A stretch of DNA of 64,000 nucleotides from Chryseobacterium sp. Leaf405 (lineage in GTDB: Bacteria; Bacteroidota; Bacteroidia; Flavobacteriales; Weeksellaceae), in assembly GCF_001425355.1 (NCBI RefSeq), contig NZ_LMQN01000012.1:6589-70588 (forward strand), read 5' to 3'. This document shows, piece by piece, positions 54,501 to 62,981 of this stretch. Both the position numbers and the translations under genes were made by a program. The notes under the pieces were generated by a model, which worked only from the letters and a program-made list of their open reading frames with translations, was not told the DNA's origin and made no database searches. Position 1 is the stretch's first letter. The number at the start of each line of letters is the position of its first letter.

Positions 54501-55254
54501 AATTTGACTTTGCAGAATTATAACCTGCGTGAGTTCCGCTGCTGATTACAGGATGATGAAATGCCACGATGATTCTTTTGTCCTGACTTTTATTAACCAA
54601 ATCTTTAAATTCATCAAAAAAATCTTCACGGGTTTTGATGTCGCAATTTTTATTGATTCCGGGGTATTTATCCCAGTTTACCAACATCCATTCTGTATCA
54701 ATGACAATCAGTTTGATGTCTTTTGTTAAATTAATATCATCAATCGGGCATGAGTTTTTCGGAAGAAAAGCTTTTTTGTCATTAAAATAATTGATGACAA
54801 ACTCCTGCTGAGATTTTAAACCGTCTAACCCATTATACCAATCATGATTTCCGGGAATTACCAACGTTTTCCCCTTGAAGTTTTTGGTGATCGCCAATTG
54901 GTCTTCAAGCTTTTGTTTTGCTAAAGCATAGTTTTTATCATTCTCTTTCGGCATTCCTGAAGGGTAGATGTTATCTCCCAAAAAGATCAGCATAGAATTT
55001 TTGTCGGCAGACTCAAGCTGCTTTTGAAGAAGATCAAGAGTGTGCTGGGATTGTGGTTGATCTGCATTTCCTGCATCACCAATTAAGAAAACTTTAAAAT
55101 CGGTCTCAGATTTGCCGTCAGAATTTTTTAATTCAGATAAGTTTTTACCCTTTTTTACGTTATATGTTGCGCAGGAATACAGAACTCCGGCAGACAATAC
55201 TACTCTGAGGATAACAGAAGTATTTTTTAGATTAGTTTTAAAGGATAAATTCAT
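51538..55254 (-). CDS. giant metallophosphoesterase / kinase-like / outer-membrane barrel fusion
   Basis: The 1238-aa protein has a lipoprotein-like leader (LSAGVLYSC, Cys28). Residues ~53-365 are a calcineurin-like phosphoesterase with all metal motifs: GDAG (59-62), GDN (93-95), GNHD (135-138), HH (233-234) and GHDH (309-312). Residues ~445-700 contain a kinase-like signature: RLKAQDGQEFVMRGV (~462-476), MIEE (560-563), a catalytic-loop-like IGDWDRH (614-620) and a DRDQAFSK (643-650) metal-loop-like motif, reminiscent of FAM20 and HipA kinases. The C-terminal ~340 residues are an Omp85/D15-type beta-barrel ending YFYGTDGGRISGGVGMTF. The kinase assignment is inference from motifs. Location is the outer membrane. 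Divergent from the Pycsar-like gene, 26 nt away. Confidence 0.85.
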   Translation of the reverse strand: MNLSFKTNLKNTSVILRVVLSAGVLYSCATYNVKKGKNLSELKNSDGKSETDFKVFLIGDAGNADQPQSQHTLDLLQKQLESADKNSMLIFLGDNIYPSGMPKENDKNYALAKQKLEDQLAITKNFKGKTLVIPGNHDWYNGLDGLKSQQEFVINYFNDKKAFLPKNSCPIDDINLTKDIKLIVIDTEWMLVNWDKYPGINKNCDIKTREDFFDEFKDLVNKSQDKRIIVAFHHPVISSGTHAGYNSAKSNLFPLKSKIPVPGVASLINVVRSASGANPEDINNKHYADLANRLKSIVQEKENIIFVSGHDHNLQYHQERNIRQIISGAGSKTDPATIDHTTDFSYGGSGFAVLNIRKDQSSDVEYFSTKNDNLEKLSHIQVTDKPKEFINNYPSSLPSNVSSTIYTQKLTEKGKVYRWLWGEHYRKYYGMQIDAPTANISTLDGGYTPFREGGGNQSNSLRLKAQDGQEFVMRGVKKSAVRFLNNMAFKKSTFGNELNNTFPEKFLLDFYTTNHPFTPFAIGNMADKINLFHSNPRLYYIPKQQALGEYNLNYGDEMYMIEERFSSDPKTLASLDNAKDIVSTDDVLKNFNKNYKYSVDHETYIRARIFDMLIGDWDRHSDQWKWAEYKDGDKTIYKPIPRDRDQAFSKYDGAAFKVIMNIPAIRHMKTFKDDIKSVKWLAMEPYPMDLVFLKGATEEEWIAQAKYIQEHLTDKDIDEAFTNLPKEVQDATIADIQRKLKLRKTKLETYASQYYNVLQKKVPLAGTVNPDKFVITKTGNTVNVKQYKLDKNQENPELVFEKTYDDSKTKELWIYGLEDDDIYEVSGDGKPKMNIRLIGGYNNDTYNVASGSKIKIYDFKSQKNTYNTHGATKNISDDYDINTYNYKHPKYNFFAGYPNADYNPDDGVILGVLANFTVNNFIRDPYTQKHSLKVNFYTATGGFNAAYKGIFKKAIGSWDFNMDAGFTTPRFAENFFGLSNESDYDKEVVERKYNRARISKINFAPSISKKSWSNIFNQFQLTFENNKVQRNDDRFVDVSPDVRPEVFTNQQFGGANYTFAYKNLDNTAFPTLGMEFKVNADWKTNLSDFNRNFLILSGTLSLDHRLDKRGNFVFANSSNGRWINNNNFEFYQAAAIGGNNGMRAFRNERFSGRSYFTNNSEIRWDFGRVKNNIVPANMGILLGYDVGRVWNDNEDSRKWHQSVGAGFWLSIVEMFSARLNYFYGTDGGRISGGVGMTF

Positions 55255-55280
55255 AAATTTACATTAACTAAATTTCAGTG

Positions 55281-56453
55281 ATGAGCATTTTACAAAAAGC
55301 CAAAGATTACGTTGAAACCTTATTCAAAGATAAGTTATCTTCAGTATATTTTTATCATAATTTTATACATACTACGTATACGGTGAACAAAGCTGAAGAA
55401 ATTATGAAAAACACCCCTGTGTCTGGTGAGGATCAGGAAAAAGTCTTATTAGCACTTTGGTTTCACGATACAGGATACATAGAATGTGCCAAAGATCACG
55501 AAGAAAAAGGTGTCGATGTTTTGAAAAATTTTCTTCAAAATGAAAATTATTCTGAAAATTATATTGAAGACGTTTCTAAATTAATTCTGGCTACAAAAAT
55601 CACGTATGAACCCAAGAATCTATTAGAGCAAATCGTAAAAGATGCCGATTGCAGCCACTTTGCGAGTCACGATTATAATGATATTTCTGATGCATTGAGA
55701 AAAGAATGGGAACTTACCAACGTAAGATGTTTCTCTAACGACGAATGGAATGAGGGCAATCTTGATATGCTGAAGAATAAGCACAAATTTTACACCGATT
55801 ATGCTAAACAAAACTGGCAGCCGTTGAAAGAGAAAAATATTAAGAAGATCTCTAAAAAATTGGAAAAAGAAGAGGATAAAAAAGACTCTTCTGAAAATAA
55901 AAAAGAGAAAGAAAAGGAGGCAAAACCGGACAGAAGTGTTGACACATTGTTCAGAGTGACATTGAGCAATCATACCAGATTAAGCGATATTGCAGACAGT
56001 AAGGCGAATATTTTACTTTCTGTAAATGCAATTATAATCTCCGTTTGTCTTTCCGTTTTAGTTCCTAAGTTAGATACTCCGAAAAACTCACATTTAATTA
56101 TTCCGAGTTTTATATTGTTGTTATCGGCTGTTTTAACGATCGTATTTGCGATTTTATCAACAAAACCTAATGTTACGAAAGCAAGATTTACGTTACAGGA
56201 TGTTGCAGACAGAAAAGTAAATCTTTTGTTCTTTGGTAATTTTAATAGTATGTTATTCAGCGATTATCAGGATGCAATGAATATTTTGATTAAAGATCGT
56301 GATTATATTTACGATTCTATGGTAAAGGATTTATATTATCTTGGAAAAGTTTTAGACAGAAAATACAAACTTTTATCAATCACGTATCAGATTTTTATGG
56401 CGGGAATCATTATTTCGGTATTATCATTCGGATATGCATTTCTTTCACTTTAA
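55281..56453 (+). CDS. HD domain plus Pycsar-effector-type transmembrane protein (DUF5706)
   Basis: The ATG at 55281 gives 390 residues. The N-terminal half is an HD hydrolase domain (YHNFIHTTYTV, WFHDTGY, KDADCSHFASHDY), the kind that degrades (cyclic) nucleotides. A strongly charged Lys/Glu linker (~185-222) leads to the Pycsar transmembrane effector domain: TLFRVTLSNHTRLSDIADSK, then membrane segments at ~247-266, ~275-297 and ~368-389. In phage defence Pycsar effectors are paired with a pyrimidine cyclase; no cyclase is present here. It may be an orphan effector or a housekeeping homologue. Confidence 0.85.
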   Translation: MSILQKAKDYVETLFKDKLSSVYFYHNFIHTTYTVNKAEEIMKNTPVSGEDQEKVLLALWFHDTGYIECAKDHEEKGVDVLKNFLQNENYSENYIEDVSKLILATKITYEPKNLLEQIVKDADCSHFASHDYNDISDALRKEWELTNVRCFSNDEWNEGNLDMLKNKHKFYTDYAKQNWQPLKEKNIKKISKKLEKEEDKKDSSENKKEKEKEAKPDRSVDTLFRVTLSNHTRLSDIADSKANILLSVNAIIISVCLSVLVPKLDTPKNSHLIIPSFILLLSAVLTIVFAILSTKPNVTKARFTLQDVADRKVNLLFFGNFNSMLFSDYQDAMNILIKDRDYIYDSMVKDLYYLGKVLDRKYKLLSITYQIFMAGIIISVLSFGYAFLSL

Positions 56454-56475
56454 ACAGTAAACTTAAAATAAGAAA

Positions 56476-57031
56476 ATGATTGTAAGACAGCGTACCAACT
56501 GGCTGAGAATGCTTTTTATATGGAAAGGTTCTGTATTAAAGAAAATTGTTGTTCAGCTTGTTACCATTACATTGTTTTCTTTGGCGATTTACTTTTTTAA
56601 AGGAAAAATATTTGATTATAAAGTACATCTTAATCCTACAATTTTCACATTAATCGGTTTGGCGTTGGCTATTTTCATGGGATTTTGCAATTTCAAATAT
56701 TTCCGGTGGTTGCGAGAGAATTTATAATACGCCTTTGCCTTTTGCTTATAGCGTTTTGCTGCATCGAACGGTTTATCTTTATTGCTTTTGGCTGCCTTTT
56801 GGGTTAGTTGATTCTTTGGATTGGATGATGCCTTTGATTGTTCTTTTGATAAGCTACACTTTCATTGCGCTGGATGCAATTATTCAGGAGATTGCTGAAC
56901 CTTTCGGGGAAGAAGACAATGATTTGGCACTTAACAGTATTTGCAGAACCATCGAATTTTCAATTTTTGAACAGGCGGAAATTCCACAGGGTGAACTTAT
57001 TAAAAAACCGGATTCTTATTTTGTTGATTAA
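56476..57031 (+). pseudogene. bestrophin family channel gene with large internal deletion
   Basis: The first 72 codons encode the bestrophin N-terminus (RTNWLRMLFIWKGSVLKK, then HLNPTIFTLIGLALAIFMGFCN). The sequence then jumps out of frame, near 56691-56700, to the C-terminal third: SGGCERIYNTPLPFAY, HRTVYLYCFWLPFGLVDSL and DAIIQEIAEPFGEEDNDLAL, ending at 57031. About 110 residues of the pore-lining middle present in intact family members are missing. Intact proteins of ~290 residues form anion channels. The 3' end overlaps the convergent GAF gene by 32 bp. Confidence 0.88.
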
Positions 57032-59333
57032 TCTTATTAATTGAAACTCTTAATGCTAAAAGTCCTGTAATTCCCTGAAGATCTTCAACTTTTAAAAATT
57101 CAATATCATTCATAAGAATTTCTTTTTTCTGCAATTTGTTGATATAATCTAAATATTCTTTTTGATTTTCCATTCCGAAATAGACGATTGTAATTTTCCC
57201 AGGACAGGTAATTCTGTCGGTAGAATCTTTTACATGAGCTTTATCCAGACGTTTTTTGATGATTTCATAATAAGAATTATATGCTCCGTCTACATCAAAA
57301 CGCTTTTCATCCATTCTGAAACGGATGTCTATTTTTTCATTGTAAACAAAAATTAAAGATGCAATATCCATCGCAATCGGAAGTGTTTTCTTAAAAGTCT
57401 GAAACTCACGTTCCATCGTGCAGATTGTTTTCAGTTGCCAATATCTCAGTTTATGAACGACCTTTGAATGATAATGAAGATCCGGGGCAATATTTTGTCC
57501 GGTATATAAATTGTGCTCCACACCGTCAGATTTAAATCTTTCATAATAATGCGGGAAAATCTGTTGGGCACTTACCTGACCTTCATCTAAAATATCTGCC
57601 AGTTTTCTGTTAACCAATGTAATAGAATCATCAAGGCTTTTTCTGTTGGCATAAAAAAGATCATTCTGGGTAAAAACCTGCATAAAGTAATCTTTGATTT
57701 TTGCTTTAATCTCACTGGAGGATTTAATTTCCAATTTTGCCTGCAGAAAAGGATGAATTTCATCTCTCAATAATCTTTGAAGGCGCTGTTCTGTATCGGC
57801 TTTAATTTCATTATTGAGTTCATTTTCAAAAATTTCCAGTGCGAGCAGATATTTTTCGGAATCAGAATTTATTAATGAAAAAATATTATGAAGACAGTCA
57901 ATCTGCTGATTAAGATCTTCCAACATGAGGTTAAAACGTTTTTCAGAAGAGGCTCGAATATCGGAAAACCCAAACAGCGGAGTCAGATTTTTAAACAAAA
58001 TCTGCTTTAAAGTATATATTTTTCTGCCTAAAGATGCGTTAAAATATTTTTCTGCCTCACTGCGGAATTTCCATACCACACTATCGTGAATCGTCGTATA
58101 TTCCCTTTGAATAATAGCTTCAATCTGATTATTTCTTTCAAAACTAAATCGGTTAAGTGAAAAAATAATGATATCGGCAAAAAATTCCAGTTTCTTGAGT
58201 TTTAATCCGTTTAAACTGTTGGGTTCAGGAGATGTAAATTCCATAATAGCCAACAATTCGTTATCCCTCATAATAGGAATCACCATGAAACTGTTGATAT
58301 TATTTTCTTTCAGAATGCTGAACGACGGCACTTTTTTTATCTCCGAATCTAGATGATCTACGTTTGAGACAACGATGGGGCGGGAATTATAATTGAAATT
58401 CTCGAAAGCGGTCTGACGAACTTCTTCATCAAAAGTATTGATCCAGAAATCAAGAATATGGTTGGTAAAAATATTTTCATAAATCGGAAGTTTTTCCAGT
58501 CTTTTGTCTTTTTTATTGAAAAACATCAATCCGAAATTAAGTTCGGCAACATCAAAATAAGATTTAAAAATTTCCGTTAAATTTCCGTCAGGAATGAGGT
58601 TTTCAGGATCAATTTTAATCATGCTCGATTTCAGATCTGATAAAGCTACTTCGGCAGTACAATCTACTAATGAAATAATGCTGAAACCACTCAAAATCCA
58701 TGACTTTGACGGGAAATATTTTTTCCAAAGTTTAATGTCATCCAGGTTTTCCAACAGCATTTCCAGAATATCATCATCCGGAATTTTTGCATCTTCGGTA
58801 GGGTAGACATCACTGAAATCTGAATTTACCGTGATTTTATAATGCTTCATAATTCCCTGTTTATTGGGAATGTCATAATAAAACGGAATAAAAGTTTTGA
58901 TGTCTTTTTTGAAATAAGCCTGTAAAATCAAACAGCAACAGAAAACATAAAATTCATCGTCGTCGATATTTCTTAATTCTATTTCAAAATCTTTTCCGGC
59001 ATCTTTTAATATGTTTTTAAATCTTTCGGTGTAATTAAAAGTAATATTCGAAAGCGGAATACTTGCTGCTTTAATTTCGTTGTTGGTGAGGCCCGTAGGG
59101 AAAAGGTCTGCCAGTAAGAGTTTGATGAGGTCTTCATATTTATCCAACAGACTTAAATCCTGAAATCCATCTCTGAGCTCCTGGAAATTCTTTGTTTTGT
59201 CAATCAGAGATTTAGCATAATTTACACGATATTCTAAACGGTCGTTATATCGGATATGTTCCAACACATCCAAATACTTTTTGAATGAAATGTAAACCTG
59301 AAAGGGGGAGTCTCTTTTGTAGATATTCGACAA
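57000..59333 (-). CDS. GAF domain-containing protein
   Basis: The 777-aa cytoplasmic protein has no membrane segments. A GAF-like region is visible around residues 225-400 (IPIMRDNELLAIMEFTSPEPN and ELNFGLMFFNKKDKRLEKLP), flanked by long helical regions, one of which (~490-580) looks like a coiled coil. No kinase, cyclase or output domain is recognised. It starts with TTG at 59333 because no ATG precedes the conserved start. Function unknown. Its 3' end overlaps the bestrophin remnant on the other strand. Confidence 0.78.
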   Translation of the reverse strand: MSNIYKRDSPFQVYISFKKYLDVLEHIRYNDRLEYRVNYAKSLIDKTKNFQELRDGFQDLSLLDKYEDLIKLLLADLFPTGLTNNEIKAASIPLSNITFNYTERFKNILKDAGKDFEIELRNIDDDEFYVFCCCLILQAYFKKDIKTFIPFYYDIPNKQGIMKHYKITVNSDFSDVYPTEDAKIPDDDILEMLLENLDDIKLWKKYFPSKSWILSGFSIISLVDCTAEVALSDLKSSMIKIDPENLIPDGNLTEIFKSYFDVAELNFGLMFFNKKDKRLEKLPIYENIFTNHILDFWINTFDEEVRQTAFENFNYNSRPIVVSNVDHLDSEIKKVPSFSILKENNINSFMVIPIMRDNELLAIMEFTSPEPNSLNGLKLKKLEFFADIIIFSLNRFSFERNNQIEAIIQREYTTIHDSVVWKFRSEAEKYFNASLGRKIYTLKQILFKNLTPLFGFSDIRASSEKRFNLMLEDLNQQIDCLHNIFSLINSDSEKYLLALEIFENELNNEIKADTEQRLQRLLRDEIHPFLQAKLEIKSSSEIKAKIKDYFMQVFTQNDLFYANRKSLDDSITLVNRKLADILDEGQVSAQQIFPHYYERFKSDGVEHNLYTGQNIAPDLHYHSKVVHKLRYWQLKTICTMEREFQTFKKTLPIAMDIASLIFVYNEKIDIRFRMDEKRFDVDGAYNSYYEIIKKRLDKAHVKDSTDRITCPGKITIVYFGMENQKEYLDYINKLQKKEILMNDIEFLKVEDLQGITGLLALRVSINKINQQNKNPVF

Positions 59334-59402
59334 AACTAAAATTTCAAGTAAAGTTATGAAAAATGCGGGATTTTTGGCGATTCTTTTTACAGCTTATAGT
59401 TG

Positions 59403-59432
59403 AAAAATCGCAATTAAAGATGTAATTGCGAT
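59403..59432 (-). terminator. terminator of the effector/immunity operon
   Basis: ATCGCAATTA (59407-59416) pairs perfectly with TAATTGCGAT (59423-59432), and on the minus strand a T run follows. It marks the end of the transcript running from beyond 64000. Confidence 0.85.
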
Positions 59433-59472
59433 AGGAAGTGTCTGTATTTATTTGTATAAATTTATTATTTCC

Positions 59473-60072
59473 TTAATAATAAAGATTATTGTCTTGCATA
59501 ATAACCTCTAATGATTCATCCAGATAACGAAGTGAATCTTTTTTAATAGTACCGTCAGGCTTTATACTCATTTCTAAGTATGAAATTATATTAACGGATT
59601 TTTCAAAATCTGATGGAAAATAATTTATTTGCCAAATTTTATTGTTTTTTTTATCAAAAAAAGATAAACAATTATATTTTTCGTAATTTTTGCCTGAAAT
59701 ATTTCTATAAAAACGGATAGAATCTATTTTCTTATTCTTATTAAATGTATAAAGGTTAATTTTTAAGTTGTCTTTACTGCTTAATTTTTCATTTATAATT
59801 TTTATTGAAATATCATTAGATAAACTAATTCTATTCTCATCATATGTAGAATAAAACTTTTTATACTTTTCGTTTTTTTTGTTTAAAATTGAATACGTAT
59901 CTCCATGAACTAAGGTTTTAAAATAGTTTTTCTCGGATAAAGTAGAATCTCCTAAATAGCTATTTTGTTGATTAGAAAATACAGTTTTTTTTTTCTTAGT
60001 ACAGCAAATATTAAAAATTGTTAATAAAATAACAGTTAAAAGTGAGTACTTAATTTTTTTGAAAAGTTCCAT
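59473..60072 (-). CDS. lipoprotein, candidate immunity protein 2
   Basis: The ATG at 60072 gives 199 residues with a lipoprotein signal (YSLLTVILLTIFNICC, Cys at ~23-24). The rest is Lys/Asn/Tyr-rich with beta character and no known domain. The gene is clearly more AT-rich than its housekeeping neighbours, in keeping with acquired DNA. Its start overlaps the upstream lipoprotein gene by 23 nt. As a periplasm-facing lipoprotein directly behind a peptidoglycan-hydrolase effector, it is a reasonable immunity candidate. A longer upstream start exists but lacks a leader. Confidence 0.7.
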   Translation of the reverse strand: MELFKKIKYSLLTVILLTIFNICCTKKKKTVFSNQQNSYLGDSTLSEKNYFKTLVHGDTYSILNKKNEKYKKFYSTYDENRISLSNDISIKIINEKLSSKDNLKINLYTFNKNKKIDSIRFYRNISGKNYEKYNCLSFFDKKNNKIWQINYFPSDFEKSVNIISYLEMSIKPDGTIKKDSLRYLDESLEVIMQDNNLYY

Positions 60073-60787
60073 TATTTGAAATTTTATAAGAATTATATTT
60101 TGAGTTTTGGGTTGAAAGTTCATCAACGATAAAATCTTTTATGTAGATATTATTAGCATTATCTAGATAAAAGAATCTCTTGTAGCTTTGAATGTCGTCA
60201 TAATTATTGTAATAAATAATTTTAAAATCTATAGGATTTTTAAATTTATCGAATGTTATTAAAGATAAATAATCAAATGATTTTTTATTATTTTCACCGA
60301 CTAAAAATGATTTGTATTTATTGCCATTTTTATAAAGTTTCAAAGTAAAATTGGGTTTATTAGATAATGTACTAATATAATAAGCAGAATCCAATACTAC
60401 AGAATTATCGTAAAGCTTTAACAAGCCATTAGTTTCTTTGTGAGGGAGTTTAATACTATGATTTGTTTTATCTAAAATTAAAGAATTGTAATACTGATTG
60501 GCGTTTTTTTCAATAAAATAAAACATTGAATCATATCCTGTCTTTGATATTTTGTTGATGGTAAAATGAGGATTTGTATCATCTAATTCTTGTAAATTAT
60601 CCCATATCTCTGGAAAATCAAAATCTTTTATTTTTTCATCTCCAATTGGAAGGTGGGATATACTTGTAGAATCTTCAATCTCTTTTTTAGTTTGGAAGTT
60701 TTTTTTATTATAATCTTGTTGTATATCATCTTTTTTACAACAGTAATTAATCAATACAATCATTAAGTATATTAAACATTTTTTCAT
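60050..60787 (-). CDS. lipoprotein, candidate immunity protein 1
   Basis: The 245-aa protein has a short lipoprotein signal (IYLMIVLINYCC, Cys16-17) and an AT-rich, Lys/Asn/Tyr-rich mature part with no recognised domain. It begins 1 nt after the effector stop, the classic position of a cognate immunity gene. The subcellular site (periplasmic face of a membrane) matches that of an effector that attacks peptidoglycan. Immunity function is inferred from position and targeting only. Confidence 0.72.
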   Translation of the reverse strand: MKKCLIYLMIVLINYCCKKDDIQQDYNKKNFQTKKEIEDSTSISHLPIGDEKIKDFDFPEIWDNLQELDDTNPHFTINKISKTGYDSMFYFIEKNANQYYNSLILDKTNHSIKLPHKETNGLLKLYDNSVVLDSAYYISTLSNKPNFTLKLYKNGNKYKSFLVGENNKKSFDYLSLITFDKFKNPIDFKIIYYNNYDDIQSYKRFFYLDNANNIYIKDFIVDELSTQNSKYNSYKISNNGTFQKN

Positions 60788-60788
60788 A

Positions 60789-62981
60789 TTATTCTTTTAT
60801 TATAATTACAATATTTGAGTCAAAGTCACCAGCGTGTAAATGATCCTCATGTCCTCTAGAATATTTTGTTCCAATCAAATTTGGATACCATCCTGAACCA
60901 CCACGATAGATATTTTTAAAATTAAAACTTTTAAATGCATTTACTTTTTTTTGTTCTAAAGCTAAAGTTGGAAAATATGCAGTATCGGCACTGTCACCGT
61001 TAGGGTGAGTTACACTAGGATAACTTGTTGCATCTTCAAAGCACATTCCTGTACATAAAACATCAGTCCTATTAAGTGCTGCAAGGGCTCCTAGGAATGC
61101 TGCGTAGCTTTCAGGATTGCAATACCTCCTTTGTGAGTTTTTAAAGGAATAAAAAATTCTTACATTATCTTTTTCGTAACTTAAACTATCTTTCATTCTC
61201 ACGAGTTCAACCTTTCCTATGCCTTTCGGATATTTTTTAAATCCATAACCCGTACCTTCTACGCAAATATCTCCATTTGCATAAACGTATGCTGTTCTTG
61301 CATTACCGCCTTGGGGATATGAGTATGTTTTAATATAACCTCTGGGGATTGAGTTAATAGTAGACCCATTTTGTCTTTTATTAACAGAAATAAAATCAAC
61401 CATACAAATTTCATGTTCATTATTATTTATATCATAATATAAATATTTGTACATCCCTTCATATCCTGATTTAATATTTTTTGGTATATATTTCTCAATT
61501 TTACCGTTGTGATATATATTAAATGTTGCAATGTCTTGAGCATTTTTTGATTTCATGGCTTGGTTTCCATGAAATTTTTCATAAATGAAAAATCCTGTTT
61601 TTAATAATTTATAGTTAGCTTGTCTTTTTGCCCATCCATTTGGCATATCGGTATCTTTATTTCTCCCATTTAGAAGAACAGATATTAGCTCTAAATATTT
61701 ATCTCCAAATTCAGCCAATTCATTAAGTGATTTTCCAGAAGTTTCTTTTCCCCATCGATCAACAGCCTCAGAAGGCGCATTTGGCATTTTCTTATTGACA
61801 CTCCAAATCCAAGCTCCGCTATCAATGCAGTAATTAACATCATTAGCAACTATATTTGGATTTCTTACAATATTTTGATCGTTTTTATAATCAGCGTAAT
61901 TTTGGTAGGGACCAGGATTATTGTATAATCCTGTATTATTTTTAATTCCCGTAAGTTGTAACAATCCTCTTCCTTTATAGATACTTTGACTGGAAGCATA
62001 CTGTCCGGCTGTTTCTTCAGAAAGGCTGAATGTCCCTGTTTCTTCTGTTACTTGTGCCAGAAAATGCATCTTTTGAGCACAAGTATTTATTTTATATTTC
62101 TTAAAAGCAGAATTAAGAGCATTTGTTAATTTTGAAAAAGACTTATCGCTGATATTACATTCTGCCCTTCTTCCACCTCGTAATACCTGACCTTCCCAAA
62201 TAATTTCAGAGCCTTTTAATAGCTTTACAAATTTTTTGACATCAGCTTCTGTAAAATCTTTATTACAGAAACATTTACTTTCTTTGTCCTTCAATATTTC
62301 CTGCTTCTTCACTCCCGCAGTACTCACCGCGGTTTTCAGTTTTGTTAAAATTGCATCGTCTCTCAAATTCAGGACAGAAGATTTTACACTTTGTGCCGAG
62401 TATTCAATTTCTATAAAATATTGCTGTCCGTAGAGATCGCCTCCTTTTTCCCGCATTTTATCTGTAATTGTAATCTTACACAAGCATACATCACTTGTTA
62501 AGGTTACATTTTGCTCATATACCAAATCATCAAAAGTGTCATCTTCAAAAAGGTTCAGTTTTACAGTTTTTCCTTTCATTCCCTGAGATCGTATCTTCGC
62601 ATAGAAAGGAACTCCCATCTGTAGATATTGTATGGGCTGCTGAGCTAAATTTACGAAATGTGTACTTAATATTTTTCCTTTAGGATCCGGAGCTTTTGTT
62701 TTTGCACCGGCCGTTATCGGAGCTTTAAAAGTATCTTTTTTAGGTTTTACGGGAGGTGGGATAGGTCTTTTGTTGGGCTGTTGGGGTTTCTGTGGAACTC
62801 TTTCAGGATATTGAAGTTCATATGCTCTCTGGATTGGATTGTCATTTGGGTTTTTGATATTAATATTTTTACTTTCTCCGGCTATTTTTCCGTAATAATC
62901 TACGGTTACATAATATTCGTGGTTTTTACCTTCGCTTTTATCTCCTTTGGCGACCTGCATATCTGCAATTCTGGAAGCCAT
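60789..62981 (-). CDS. peptidoglycan-degrading effector with GH19-type and LAS-peptidase-type domains
   Basis: The 730-aa protein has four parts. Residues ~1-32 complete a beta domain begun in the upstream frame. Residues ~104-195 form a second copy of it (KLNLFEDDTFDDLVYEQNVT...), preceded by a Pro/Lys-rich linker. Residues ~245-470 are a GH19 chitinase/lysozyme-like domain with HFLAQVTEETG (307-316; catalytic-type Glu) and YKGRGLLQLTG (335-345). Residues ~620-725 carry a zinc-peptidase signature of the LAS/M15 type: THPNGDSAD (His659, Asp666) and HEDHLHAG (His714, His716). No signal peptide. Two lipoproteins follow, the first at 1 nt. Confidence 0.82.
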   Translation of the reverse strand: MASRIADMQVAKGDKSEGKNHEYYVTVDYYGKIAGESKNINIKNPNDNPIQRAYELQYPERVPQKPQQPNKRPIPPPVKPKKDTFKAPITAGAKTKAPDPKGKILSTHFVNLAQQPIQYLQMGVPFYAKIRSQGMKGKTVKLNLFEDDTFDDLVYEQNVTLTSDVCLCKITITDKMREKGGDLYGQQYFIEIEYSAQSVKSSVLNLRDDAILTKLKTAVSTAGVKKQEILKDKESKCFCNKDFTEADVKKFVKLLKGSEIIWEGQVLRGGRRAECNISDKSFSKLTNALNSAFKKYKINTCAQKMHFLAQVTEETGTFSLSEETAGQYASSQSIYKGRGLLQLTGIKNNTGLYNNPGPYQNYADYKNDQNIVRNPNIVANDVNYCIDSGAWIWSVNKKMPNAPSEAVDRWGKETSGKSLNELAEFGDKYLELISVLLNGRNKDTDMPNGWAKRQANYKLLKTGFFIYEKFHGNQAMKSKNAQDIATFNIYHNGKIEKYIPKNIKSGYEGMYKYLYYDINNNEHEICMVDFISVNKRQNGSTINSIPRGYIKTYSYPQGGNARTAYVYANGDICVEGTGYGFKKYPKGIGKVELVRMKDSLSYEKDNVRIFYSFKNSQRRYCNPESYAAFLGALAALNRTDVLCTGMCFEDATSYPSVTHPNGDSADTAYFPTLALEQKKVNAFKSFNFKNIYRGGSGWYPNLIGTKYSRGHEDHLHAGDFDSNIVIIIKE

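Noticed and set aside
62938..62981. Programmed +1 frameshift between adaptor and effector
   Set aside because: No slippery codon and stop arrangement of the prfB type was seen; an AGGAGA tract near the stop is not spaced correctly. A mutation or separate genes are simpler.
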